NCBI RefSeq assembly: GCF_030433685.1
Contig: NZ_JAROCF010000001.1
Coordinates: forward strand, 1,116,001 to 1,180,000
Direction: 5' to 3'
Length of the DNA: 64,000 nucleotides
DNA from: Leifsonia williamsii
GTDB taxonomy: Bacteria; Actinomycetota; Actinomycetes; Actinomycetales; Microbacteriaceae
The position numbers and the translations under genes are program-made. Of the stretch, positions 8,479-15,923 are shown piece by piece (position 1 is the first letter of the stretch; every line of letters starts with the position of its first letter). Below the pieces are notes generated by a model. It did no database searches. It was not told the origin of the DNA and saw nothing but the letters and a program-made list of their open reading frames with translations.

Positions 8479-9470
8479 CGGCCGACCGCGCCGCCCGCGC
8501 CCTCGCCGCCTTCGAGGGACTCGCCCTGGGCGACGCCCTCGGCATGCCGACCCAGTCGATGTCGCGGGCCGAGATCCGTGAGGACTACGGCGTCATCACC
8601 GGATTCCGCGACGCCGGCCCTCGGCAGCGCATCGCGGCGGGCATGCCGGCCGGGTCGATCACCGACGACACCGAGCAGGCCGTGCTCCTCGCGCGGTTGC
8701 TGGTGGCGGGCGGAGGCGCGGTCGACGTCGACGACTTCGCCCGGCAGCTGCTCGCGTGGGAGGCCGACATGGCCGCCCGCGGCTCGCTCGACCTCCTGGG
8801 CCCCAGCACCAAGGCCGCGCTGCAGCGCCTGAGCGACGGCGTCCCCGCCTCCGAGGCCGGGCGTTTCGGCACCACCAACGGAGCGGCCATGCGGATCACC
8901 CCCGTCGGCATCGCGCATCCCGTCGACGATCTCACCGCCTTCGTCGACGCGGTCGCCGCCACGAGCGAGCCGACCCACAACACCAGCCTCGGCATCGCCA
9001 GCGCCGCCGCGATCGGTGCGGCCGTCAGCGCGGGCATCGACGGGGCCGCCCCGGCCGAGGCGATCGAGGTCGCCATCGCCGCCGCCGAGGAGGGCGCGCG
9101 CCGCGGCCACTGGGCGGCAGGAGGCGAGATCGCACCGCGTCTGCGCTGGGCCGTGCCGTACGTGGCCGAGCTGCCCGCCGCGAAGCGCGCCGACGCGGTC
9201 GCCGAGGTCGTCGGCACCTCCGTCGCCTCGCAGGAGTCGGTGGTCGCCGCGCTCGCGCTGGTCGCCTGCTCCGACGACCCCTGGAGCACCCTCTGCCTCG
9301 CCGTCGGCCTCGGCGGCGACACCGACACGGTCGCCGCGATGGCCGGCGCCGTGCTCGGCGCCACCCACGGCGGCGCCGTCTGGCCGGAGGCCGAACGCGC
9401 GCAGCTGCGCCGCGTCAACGACCTCGACCTCGCCCCTCTCGTCCGGGAGCTCCTCGCCCTGCGCGGCTGA
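8475..9470 (+). CDS. ADP-ribosylglycohydrolase (DraG/YegU) family protein
   Basis: A 331-residue all-alpha metal-dependent hydrolase. The di-magnesium ligands are visible as SITDDTEQA near residue 60 and GLGGDTDTVAA near residue 275. An FGTTNGAAMRITPVG segment completes the active site. DraG relatives cleave N- or O-glycosidic bonds of ADP-ribose or ribosylated compounds. Here the link to an NCS1 base/nucleoside permease and a PfkB sugar kinase favours a small ribosylated substrate (nucleoside-like) over protein de-ADP-ribosylation. That substrate assignment is inference. Confidence 0.88.
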   Translation: MTADRAARALAAFEGLALGDALGMPTQSMSRAEIREDYGVITGFRDAGPRQRIAAGMPAGSITDDTEQAVLLARLLVAGGGAVDVDDFARQLLAWEADMAARGSLDLLGPSTKAALQRLSDGVPASEAGRFGTTNGAAMRITPVGIAHPVDDLTAFVDAVAATSEPTHNTSLGIASAAAIGAAVSAGIDGAAPAEAIEVAIAAAEEGARRGHWAAGGEIAPRLRWAVPYVAELPAAKRADAVAEVVGTSVASQESVVAALALVACSDDPWSTLCLAVGLGGDTDTVAAMAGAVLGATHGGAVWPEAERAQLRRVNDLDLAPLVRELLALRG

Positions 9471-9548
9471 GCCTCCCGCCTCCCTCACATCCCCGATACA
9501 CCGACCCGCACCACCGACCCGATTCACACGACGACGTCTGGAGACCCC

Positions 9549-11009
9549 ATGTCCACCCGTTCCGCCCTCACCGCGGTCGAGCAGCGCGGCATCGAGCCGG
9601 TGCCGCCGGCCGAGCGCACCGGCAACCCCCTGCAGCTGTTCTGGGTCTGGTTCGCGGCCAACATCTCGATCCTCGGCCTGCCGCTCGGCGCGACGCTCGT
9701 CGCCGTGCAGGGCCTCAACATCTGGCAGGCGCTGATCGTCGCCGCCATCGGCACCGCGGGCTCGTTCGCACTGGTCGGCGTCGTCTCCATCGCCGGGCGG
9801 CGTGGAGGCGCGCCCAGCATGACCCTGTCGCGCGCGATCTTCGGCCCGCGCGGCAACGCCGGCCCGACCTTCGTGTCGCTGCTGTCGCGGCTCGGCTGGG
9901 AGACGGTCAACACCACCACCGGCGCCTTCGTGCTGCTGTCGCTGTTCACGTTGATCTTCGGAACGGGCTCCGACGCGAAGGCCGTCCCTGTGCTGGCGAT
10001 CGTCGCCATCGCGATCTTCGAGGCGTGCACGCTGCTCGTCTCGGGCCTCGGCCACGCGGCCATCCTGGTCATCCAGAAGTGGGCGACCTGGATCTTCGGC
10101 GCGCTCAACATCGTCGTCGGCATCGCGCTCGTCTCGACCATCGACTGGTCGGCCGTGGCCGCGATGCCGGGTGGAGGCTTCGGTGCGATGCTCGTCGGCG
10201 TCGCGACCATGGCCGCCGGCACCGGCATCGGCTGGGCCAACGCGGGCGCCGACATGGCGCGCTACCAGCGGACCAGCGTGAAGGCGGCCCGGCTCATCGC
10301 GGCCAGCGCGGCCGGCGCGGGCATCCCGCTCGTGGTCCTGATCGGCCTCGGCGCGCTGCTGACCGCGGGCGACACCTCCCTGGCCACCGCGAGCGACCCG
10401 GTCGCCGCGATCCGCGAGCTGCTGCCGACCTGGATGGCGATCCCGTACCTGATCGCGGCGTTCGGCGGCCTCCTGCTCTCGAACCACCTCTCGGTGTACT
10501 CGGCGGGCCTCACGACCCTCACGCTCGGTATCCGCATCCGCCGGGTGTACGCGGTGACGGTGGATGTCGTGGTCACCTTCGCCGGCTCCATCTACTTCAT
10601 GCTGATCGCCGGCTCGTTCTACGGCCCGTTCATCAGCTTCATCTCGCTGCTCGCCATCCCGATCACCGCCTGGCTCGCCGTGTTCCTGATCGACATGATC
10701 AAGCGCCGCTGGTACGACCCGGTCGCGCTGCTCGACATGCGCGGAGGCCGCTACTGGTACCGCGGCGGCGTCGAGTGGCGGGCGGTCGGCGCCTGGGCGG
10801 TGGCGATCGTCGTCGGCTACGTGCTGCTGTCGATCGGGCAGAGCGGCATCGCCTGGATCGTCACGTTCGTGATCGCGGCCGGCCTGTACGCGGTGCTCGG
10901 CGGGGCGCGCGGGCAGCTGCTCGACCCGGCCCCGGCCGCCACCGCCGATGGGGTCGACGCCCCGGACGCCCCGGAGAGCCTGGACGCCTCGGAGGCGGCA
11001 CGTGGCTGA
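9549..11009 (+). CDS. NCS1-family purine/cytosine-type permease
   Basis: A 486-residue membrane protein with about 12 predicted helices. The N-terminal GNPLQLFWVWFAANISILGL and GRRGGAPSMTLSRAIFGPRG motifs are characteristic of NCS1 (CodB-like) nucleobase, nucleoside and hydantoin transporters. It lies 78 bp after the DraG-like gene and overlaps the kinase gene by 8 bp. It takes the place held by the MFS nucleoside transporter YegT in the E. coli yeg cluster. The C-terminus beyond the last helix is an Asp/Ala/Pro-rich tail. Confidence 0.9.
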   Translation: MSTRSALTAVEQRGIEPVPPAERTGNPLQLFWVWFAANISILGLPLGATLVAVQGLNIWQALIVAAIGTAGSFALVGVVSIAGRRGGAPSMTLSRAIFGPRGNAGPTFVSLLSRLGWETVNTTTGAFVLLSLFTLIFGTGSDAKAVPVLAIVAIAIFEACTLLVSGLGHAAILVIQKWATWIFGALNIVVGIALVSTIDWSAVAAMPGGGFGAMLVGVATMAAGTGIGWANAGADMARYQRTSVKAARLIAASAAGAGIPLVVLIGLGALLTAGDTSLATASDPVAAIRELLPTWMAIPYLIAAFGGLLLSNHLSVYSAGLTTLTLGIRIRRVYAVTVDVVVTFAGSIYFMLIAGSFYGPFISFISLLAIPITAWLAVFLIDMIKRRWYDPVALLDMRGGRYWYRGGVEWRAVGAWAVAIVVGYVLLSIGQSGIAWIVTFVIAAGLYAVLGGARGQLLDPAPAATADGVDAPDAPESLDASEAARG

Positions 11010-11943
11010 CAGCCCGCGCCTGATCTTCACCGGCAACGTGATCGTCGACATCGTCATGGCGATCGACCGGATGCCGGAGCCGGGCGGCGACGTCATCGCG
11101 TCCGCCAGCGGCCTGACCGCGGGCGGCGGCTACAACGCGATGGTCGCCGCCCAGCGCGACGGGCTCCCCGTCGTGTTCGCGGGCCAGTACGGCACGGGAG
11201 GCTTCGGCACGATCGTGCGGACCGCCCTCGCCGATGCCGGCTTCGCGGTCGCGCAGACGGGCATCGACGACGTCGACAGCGGCTTCACCGTCGCCCTGGT
11301 GGACGCGTCGACCGAGCGCACCTTCGTCACCTCGCGCGGCGCGGAGGGCCGGCTCACCCGCGCCGACCTCGACCGGGTGGAGGTGCGGCCCGCCGACCTC
11401 GTGTACGTCTCGGGCTACAGCCTGGCCCACCCCGTCAACGCGGAGGCCCTGCCCGGCTGGCTGGAGGCGCTGCCCGCGGGCGTGCGCGTGCTGTTCGACC
11501 CGTCGCCGCTCGTCGACACCTTCGCGCCGGAGCTGCTCGGCCGTGTGCTCGCCGCGACCGACGTCGTGAGCGTCAACGCGCGCGAGGCGCGCCTCATGAC
11601 GGGCGGCGTCGACCTCGCAGCGGCAGCGGTCGCACTGGCCGGTCGCACGCGCGGAGGCGCGGCGATCGTGCGCGACGGCGCGGCGGGATGCTGGGTGGTC
11701 GAGCAGGGCGCCCCTGCCGCCGAACTGGTGCCGGGCCTCCCTGTCGACGCCGTGGACAGCAACGGCGCAGGAGACGCGCACGGCGGCGTGCTCGCCGCGG
11801 CGCTCAGCCGCGGTGACGACCTCGTCGCCGCGGCCCGGCGCGCGAACGTGGCGGCCGCCATCGCGGTCACCCGCCGCGGCCCGGCCACCGCGCCGACCGC
11901 CGAGGAGATCGACCGGGAGCTGGAGCGCGCGACGCGGGGCTGA
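11002..11943 (+). CDS. PfkB-family carbohydrate/nucleoside kinase
   Basis: A 313-residue ribokinase-fold kinase. The GTG at 11002 was chosen because the protein then opens with the family start ADSPRLIFTGNVIVDIVM. The N-terminal glycine motif GLTAGGGYNAMVAAQR and the C-terminal catalytic signature DSNGAGDAHGGVLAAAL (catalytic Asp in GAGD) are present. It likely phosphorylates the sugar or nucleoside released by the DraG-like hydrolase, matching YegV in the E. coli arrangement. It overlaps the permease gene by 8 bp. Confidence 0.9.
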   Translation: MADSPRLIFTGNVIVDIVMAIDRMPEPGGDVIASASGLTAGGGYNAMVAAQRDGLPVVFAGQYGTGGFGTIVRTALADAGFAVAQTGIDDVDSGFTVALVDASTERTFVTSRGAEGRLTRADLDRVEVRPADLVYVSGYSLAHPVNAEALPGWLEALPAGVRVLFDPSPLVDTFAPELLGRVLAATDVVSVNAREARLMTGGVDLAAAAVALAGRTRGGAAIVRDGAAGCWVVEQGAPAAELVPGLPVDAVDSNGAGDAHGGVLAAALSRGDDLVAAARRANVAAAIAVTRRGPATAPTAEEIDRELERATRG

Positions 11944-11968
11944 GCGCGGCTGCGCTCGGCTCCGGGCC

Positions 11969-12433
11969 TCAGGCCGCCGACACCGCCTGCTGTGCGACCG
12001 CGCCGAAGAGCGGCGCCGCGACGTGCTCGCCCTGGCCGACGCAGAGGAAGAAGACGACGTCCGCCGGGCAGTCGACGCCGATCACGGCGTCGACCCCGCA
12101 GAGGGCGTCGTCGGGGAGCTCGGTCAGCCTCCCCATCTCCAGCGGCCGGCGCTCGGCGTCGCGGGCGATGCCCTGCACGGTGAAGAAGGCGTCCAGGCAG
12201 TCGTCGTCGGCAGCGTCGGCGATCCAGCCGACGAGCGGGACGGCGGCCTGGTCGCTGAGGGCGAGCGAGCCGAGCAGGGCCTCGACCACCGCCTCCAGCG
12301 ACGCGTCGGTCGGCACGGCGCCGGGCTGCGGCTGCACGTGGCGCGAGGTGAGGGCGATCCAGCCGCCGGCCGGGACGGCGTCGACGACGGAGAGAAGGCG
12401 GCCGGACAGGAGAGGGTTGAGAGAACGGAGCAT
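11969..12433 (-). CDS. Divergent RbsD/FucU-like protein (or unknown)
   Basis: A 154-residue protein beginning MLRSLNPLLSGRLLSVVDAV, which resembles the start of sugar mutarotases RbsD/FucU (MLK.I.PLLSPELL..L). The His of the family GHGD motif is replaced (here PAGGWIALTSRHV), so mutarotase activity is doubtful. The start at 12433 gives this family-like N-terminus; an upstream ATG at 12595 adds an Arg-rich stretch that does not look like protein. It converges with the PfkB kinase gene, and mutarotases often accompany such kinases. The assignment is tentative. Confidence 0.4.
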   Translation of the reverse strand: MLRSLNPLLSGRLLSVVDAVPAGGWIALTSRHVQPQPGAVPTDASLEAVVEALLGSLALSDQAAVPLVGWIADAADDDCLDAFFTVQGIARDAERRPLEMGRLTELPDDALCGVDAVIGVDCPADVVFFLCVGQGEHVAAPLFGAVAQQAVSAA

Positions 12434-12691
12434 GGAAGTCGGGTGCTTTCCACGAAGCGCCGGCGCGCGCCGGCAACGGTTCCCCCCAACGCGCCACCGA
12501 ACGCGAAACGGATTCGGGTAGGAGAGCCGCCCGTGGGGTGACTCGACGATGGCACCCCGTCGGAGTTTCGGGTTCCGGCGGGTGTTCATCAGCATAGGGG
12601 CGTGTCCTCCAATGTGCTGACACCAGTACGGGGGACAAAAACGGCGTGTGGGAGGCGCGGGGATCGCGCCGGGCCGCTGGCGGCGAAGCTT
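12434..12691. other. Intergenic stretch upstream of the FucU-like gene
   Basis: This 258-bp gap separates two minus-strand genes. It carries a TATGCT-like -10 hexamer (minus strand, near 12591-12596) that would give a leader of about 150 bases for the FucU-like gene, and a GCGCCGGCGCGCGCCGGC-like self-complementary run near 12460. No coding frame or known riboswitch was recognised. Confidence 0.35.
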
Positions 12692-13258
12692 TCAGACGCG
12701 GGTCAGGGCTCGCGCGCTCCGCAGGAACGAGGCCCCCAGTGCCTCCGCGTCGTCCAGGTACCCGGACACCATCGCGCCGTCGCGGATGAGCATGAGATCG
12801 TCGGCGACGGCCTGCGGATCCTGGAGGCCGAGCGGCCCCACGATCTCGGCGAACGTGGTCTTGCACCAGGTGCGGTGCGCGTCGACGGCCGCGCGGACCG
12901 GGCTGGCCGGGTCCGGGTACTCGGCGGCGGCGTTGATGAAGGGGCAACCGCGGAACCCCTGCTCGCACGCCATCGTGCCGAGCTGCTGCGCGATCAGCTG
13001 GAACGTACGATCCGGGTCTCCGGCCGCGGCCTCCCTCGCGCCCGCGATTCCGGCCCGCTCCTGCTCCGCGCGGCGCTCGAGGTGTGCGACGACGAGGTCG
13101 TCCTTGCTCTTGAAGTGGCGGTAGAAGGTGACCTTGGTCGTGCCGGCCTTCTCGATGACCTTGTCGACGCTGACGGCGCGGAGTCCGTCCGCATAGAACA
13201 GCTCGGTCGCCGCCTGGATCAGCGCCTCCCGCATCGACGTCTTCACGCTCCCGATCAT
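12692..13258 (-). CDS. TetR-family transcriptional regulator
   Basis: A 188-residue repressor. The ATG at 13258 has a GGAAGGGAG ribosome site 7 bases upstream. The HTH reads VDKVIEKAGTTKVTFYRHFKSKDDLV. The ligand domain contains the RGCPFINAAAEYPDP motif typical of TetR_C_16/YcdC-like regulators that sense organic electrophiles. It is divergent from a DUF308/oxidoreductase operon, with a strong palindrome between, and probably represses both. Confidence 0.9.
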   Translation of the reverse strand: MIGSVKTSMREALIQAATELFYADGLRAVSVDKVIEKAGTTKVTFYRHFKSKDDLVVAHLERRAEQERAGIAGAREAAAGDPDRTFQLIAQQLGTMACEQGFRGCPFINAAAEYPDPASPVRAAVDAHRTWCKTTFAEIVGPLGLQDPQAVADDLMLIRDGAMVSGYLDDAEALGASFLRSARALTRV

Positions 13259-13314
13259 AAGTGCTCCCTTCCTGGGCGCTTGCGTCTCCGGCCTCCGCTC
13301 GCTACGGTGAAGCC

Positions 13315-13340
13315 ATGTAGAGTGACTAGTCATTCTACAT
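13315..13340. promoter_or_regulatory. TetR operator
   Basis: A 26-bp near-perfect palindrome with outer arms ATGTAGA and TCTACAT and a TGACTAGTCA core; 24 of 26 positions are symmetric. It lies between the divergent tetR and DUF308 genes, 57 bp from the tetR start and 31 bp from the DUF308 start, in the promoter zone of both. Confidence 0.75.
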
Positions 13341-13370
13341 CGTCCATCGTCACACAGAAACGGAAACCGC

Positions 13371-14003
13371 ATGACCACCGCCCCACCCGCCGCACGCCCC
13401 GTCGCGATCGCCTCCGCGCTGCGCACCCTGTACTTCGTCCGGTTCGGCTTCGCCATCGTCTGGGCCGCCGTCGTCGCGCTCACCGCCGCGACCCTCTCGC
13501 CGCTCACCGCGGTGCTGCTCGTGGTCTACCCCGTCTTCGACGTCGTCGCGGCGATCGTCGACCACCGCGCTTCACGCGCGACGCGCCCCGCCTCGCTGCT
13601 CTTCGTCAACATGGCTCTCAGCGCCCTGGCGGCGATCGGGCTCGCCGTCGCCGCTCCCTCCGGACGCGGAGCGGTGCTGCTCGTCTGGGGTCTCTGGGCG
13701 ATCACCGCGGGTGCCGTGCAGCTCGCGGTCGCCATCGTGCGCCGCCGCCTGGGCGGTCAGTGGCCGATGATCCTGAGCGGCGGCATCTCGGTGCTCGCCG
13801 GTCTCGGCTTCGCGCTGCAGTCGGGCGGCGCCGCGGCATCCCTCGTCGGCCTGGCGGGCTACGCCACACTCGGCGGCGTGTTCTTCCTGGTGTCGGCCCT
13901 CCGCCTCCAGCGCACGGTGAAGCGTGAGCGCGACGCCGGCGCCGACACCGCCGCCACGCGCCTCGGCGGCACGCGTCTCGACACCGAGGCGGACGCCCGA
14001 TGA
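13371..14003 (+). CDS. DUF308/HdeD-like membrane protein
   Basis: A 210-residue protein with about six hydrophobic segments arranged in repeating pairs (for example SPLTAVLLVVYPVFDVVAAI and LVWGLWAITAGAVQLAVAIV), as in DUF308/HdeD proteins associated with stress. A charged, soluble C-terminal tail follows. Its stop overlaps the next start (ATGA), so it is co-translated with the flavin reductase. Control by the divergent TetR is likely. Confidence 0.7.
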   Translation: MTTAPPAARPVAIASALRTLYFVRFGFAIVWAAVVALTAATLSPLTAVLLVVYPVFDVVAAIVDHRASRATRPASLLFVNMALSALAAIGLAVAAPSGRGAVLLVWGLWAITAGAVQLAVAIVRRRLGGQWPMILSGGISVLAGLGFALQSGGAAASLVGLAGYATLGGVFFLVSALRLQRTVKRERDAGADTAATRLGGTRLDTEADAR

Positions 14004-15517
14004 GCGCGACCGCGTACGACGTCGTCGTCATCGGCGGCGGCCCGGTGGGTGAGAACGTCGCCGACCGCGCTGTGCAGGGCGGCTTGTCCGCCGTGATCGT
14101 CGAGGCGGAGCTGGTCGGCGGCGAGTGCTCGTACTGGGCCTGCATGCCGACGAAGGCCCTCCTCCGCGACGCCGCCGCCCTGCGCGCGGCCCGCAGCCTG
14201 CCGGGTGCGGCGGCCGCCGTCACGGGAGACCTCGACACGGCCGCCGTGCTCGCGCGGCGCGACCGCTTCGCCACCCACTGGCACGACGACGGGCAGGTGG
14301 CCTGGCTTCAGAGCGCCGGCATCGACCTCGTGCGCGGCCACGGTCGCCTGCTCGGGGGAGGCGCGGTCGAGGTGACCGGCGCCGACGGCGGCAGCACCGT
14401 GCTCACCGCGCGGCACGCCGTCGTGGTCGCCACCGGTACGACTGCGGCGCTCCCGCCGATCGCCGGGCTGGCCGAGGCGAAGCCCTGGACCAGCCGGGAG
14501 GCCGTCTCCGCCGAGCGCATTCCCGCCCGTCTCGCGATGATCGGGGGCGGTGTGGTCGGCGCCGAGATGGCGAGCGCGTACAGCGCCTTCGGCACGGAGG
14601 TCACGCTGATCGCACGCGACGGCCTCCTCCCGCGCGTGGAAGCCTTCGCCCGCGACCACCTCGCCGCCGCGTTCGCCGCCGACGGCGTCCGCGTGCTGAG
14701 CGGCGCCGAGCCGGTGCGGATCGACCGGGACGCCGACGGCACGGTCCGCATCGCCCTCGCGGGCGGCGAGACCGTCGAGGCCGACGAGGTCCTGGTGGCG
14801 ACCGGCCGCACGCCGAACACCGGCGACATCGGCCTGGAGGCCGTCGGGCTCGCGCCCGGCGGCTGGTTGCCGGTCGACGAGACGCTCCGCGTGGTCGACG
14901 GCGAGGGCATCCCGGTGGAGGGCGGGAGGCTGTACGCGGTCGGTGACGTCAACCACCGCGCGCTGCTCACCCACCAGGGCAAGTATCAGGCCCGTGCCGC
15001 GGGCGACGTCATCGTCGCCCGCGCGACCGGCGCCGAGGTGGACGACGCGCCCTGGGGCCGTCACGCCGCGACGGCCGACCACGGCGCGGTCCCGCAGGTG
15101 ATCTTCACGCATCCGGAGATCGTCGCGGTCGGCCACACCGTCGCGAGTGCGACGGAGGCCGGGCTCCGGGTCCGGGCCGTCGAGTACGACCTCGCCGCGG
15201 TCGCCGGCGCATTCCTCCACGCGGACGGCTACACCGGCCGGGCCGGGATGCTCATCGACGAGGACGCCGGCACGATCGTCGGCTTCACCGCCGTCGGCCC
15301 CGACACCGCCGAGCTCGCCCACGCGGCCACCATCGCCATCGCGGCCGAGGTGCCGATCGAGCGCCTCTGGCACGCGGTGCCGGCCTATCCGACGGTCAGC
15401 GAGCTGTGGCTGCGCCTGCTGGAGACCGCGGGCGCCGACACGCGGAACCGGCGCACCACAGCCTCCACCACCTCCACCTCCGCCTCCACCACCCCGCTCG
15501 CCACGAGCACCCGATAA
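14000..15517 (+). CDS. Pyridine nucleotide-disulfide oxidoreductase (Lpd/MerA-like)
   Basis: A 505-residue flavoprotein. The N-terminal FAD motif is DVVVIGGGPVGENVA. The redox-active disulfide is in GGECSYWACMPTK, a variant of the usual GG.C.N.GC.P.K. The NAD-binding motif is MIGGGVVGAEMASAYSAFG, and the second FAD motif ends in LYAVGDVN. The C-terminal dimer interface reads AVPAYPTVSELW, so the catalytic His of the usual HPT motif is Tyr, which argues against true dihydrolipoamide dehydrogenase. The last ~25 residues are a Ser/Thr-rich tail. Probable role: NAD(P)H-dependent disulfide, quinone or electrophile reduction under TetR control. Confidence 0.85.
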   Translation: MSATAYDVVVIGGGPVGENVADRAVQGGLSAVIVEAELVGGECSYWACMPTKALLRDAAALRAARSLPGAAAAVTGDLDTAAVLARRDRFATHWHDDGQVAWLQSAGIDLVRGHGRLLGGGAVEVTGADGGSTVLTARHAVVVATGTTAALPPIAGLAEAKPWTSREAVSAERIPARLAMIGGGVVGAEMASAYSAFGTEVTLIARDGLLPRVEAFARDHLAAAFAADGVRVLSGAEPVRIDRDADGTVRIALAGGETVEADEVLVATGRTPNTGDIGLEAVGLAPGGWLPVDETLRVVDGEGIPVEGGRLYAVGDVNHRALLTHQGKYQARAAGDVIVARATGAEVDDAPWGRHAATADHGAVPQVIFTHPEIVAVGHTVASATEAGLRVRAVEYDLAAVAGAFLHADGYTGRAGMLIDEDAGTIVGFTAVGPDTAELAHAATIAIAAEVPIERLWHAVPAYPTVSELWLRLLETAGADTRNRRTTASTTSTSASTTPLATSTR

Positions 15518-15531
15518 GAGAAGGAACCACC

Positions 15532-15837
15532 ATGCCCACCAAGATCACCCTCATCATCGACAACCCCGCCGACCCGGCCGCCTTCGAGACGGCGTACGCC
15601 GAGATCGAGTCGCTCGCCCGCACCCTCCCGCGGCTGCGCCGGGTGGAGGCGGCGAAGGTCTGGCCGAAGGAGGACGGCACCCCGACGCCCGCCCACCGCA
15701 CCCTCGACCTCTACTTCGACAGCTACGACGACGCCTCCGCGGCCGTCGCCGACCCGGCCGCCGGCGCGTTCTTCCAGCGGCTGGTGGGCACGGGAGTGGG
15801 CTTCACCGGGCTGTTCTCCGACCTCGCGGAGGGGTGA
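15532..15837 (+). CDS. EthD-like small protein
   Basis: A 101-residue dimeric alpha/beta-barrel type protein, opening PTKITLIIDNPADPAAFETA and containing RRVEAAKVWPKEDGTPTPAH, with a C-terminal DASAAVADPAAGAFFQRL that matches EthD domains. It follows the flavin reductase by 14 bp with an AGAAGGAA ribosome site, and is likely part of the same TetR-controlled operon. EthD proteins are accessory to redox or monooxygenase systems; the precise role is unknown. Confidence 0.75.
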   Translation: MPTKITLIIDNPADPAAFETAYAEIESLARTLPRLRRVEAAKVWPKEDGTPTPAHRTLDLYFDSYDDASAAVADPAAGAFFQRLVGTGVGFTGLFSDLAEG

Positions 15838-15923
15838 GCACCGGCGCCGGCTTGCGGTCGGCGCAGCTCATCCTGGCGGACGGGGGAGGCGGTACAGGGT
15901 CCCGGCGGACTACCGTTGACCTG

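Noticed and set aside
7833..11096. A continuous 1087-codon minus-strand frame
   Set aside because: It runs opposite well-supported regulator, hydrolase, permease and kinase genes; long antisense frames are normal in 70% G+C DNA and its product is Arg/Gly/Asp-rich without domains.
12434..12595. 54-residue N-terminal extension of the FucU-like gene
   Set aside because: Arg/Pro-rich and unlike the family; the internal ATG at 12433 gives the family start.
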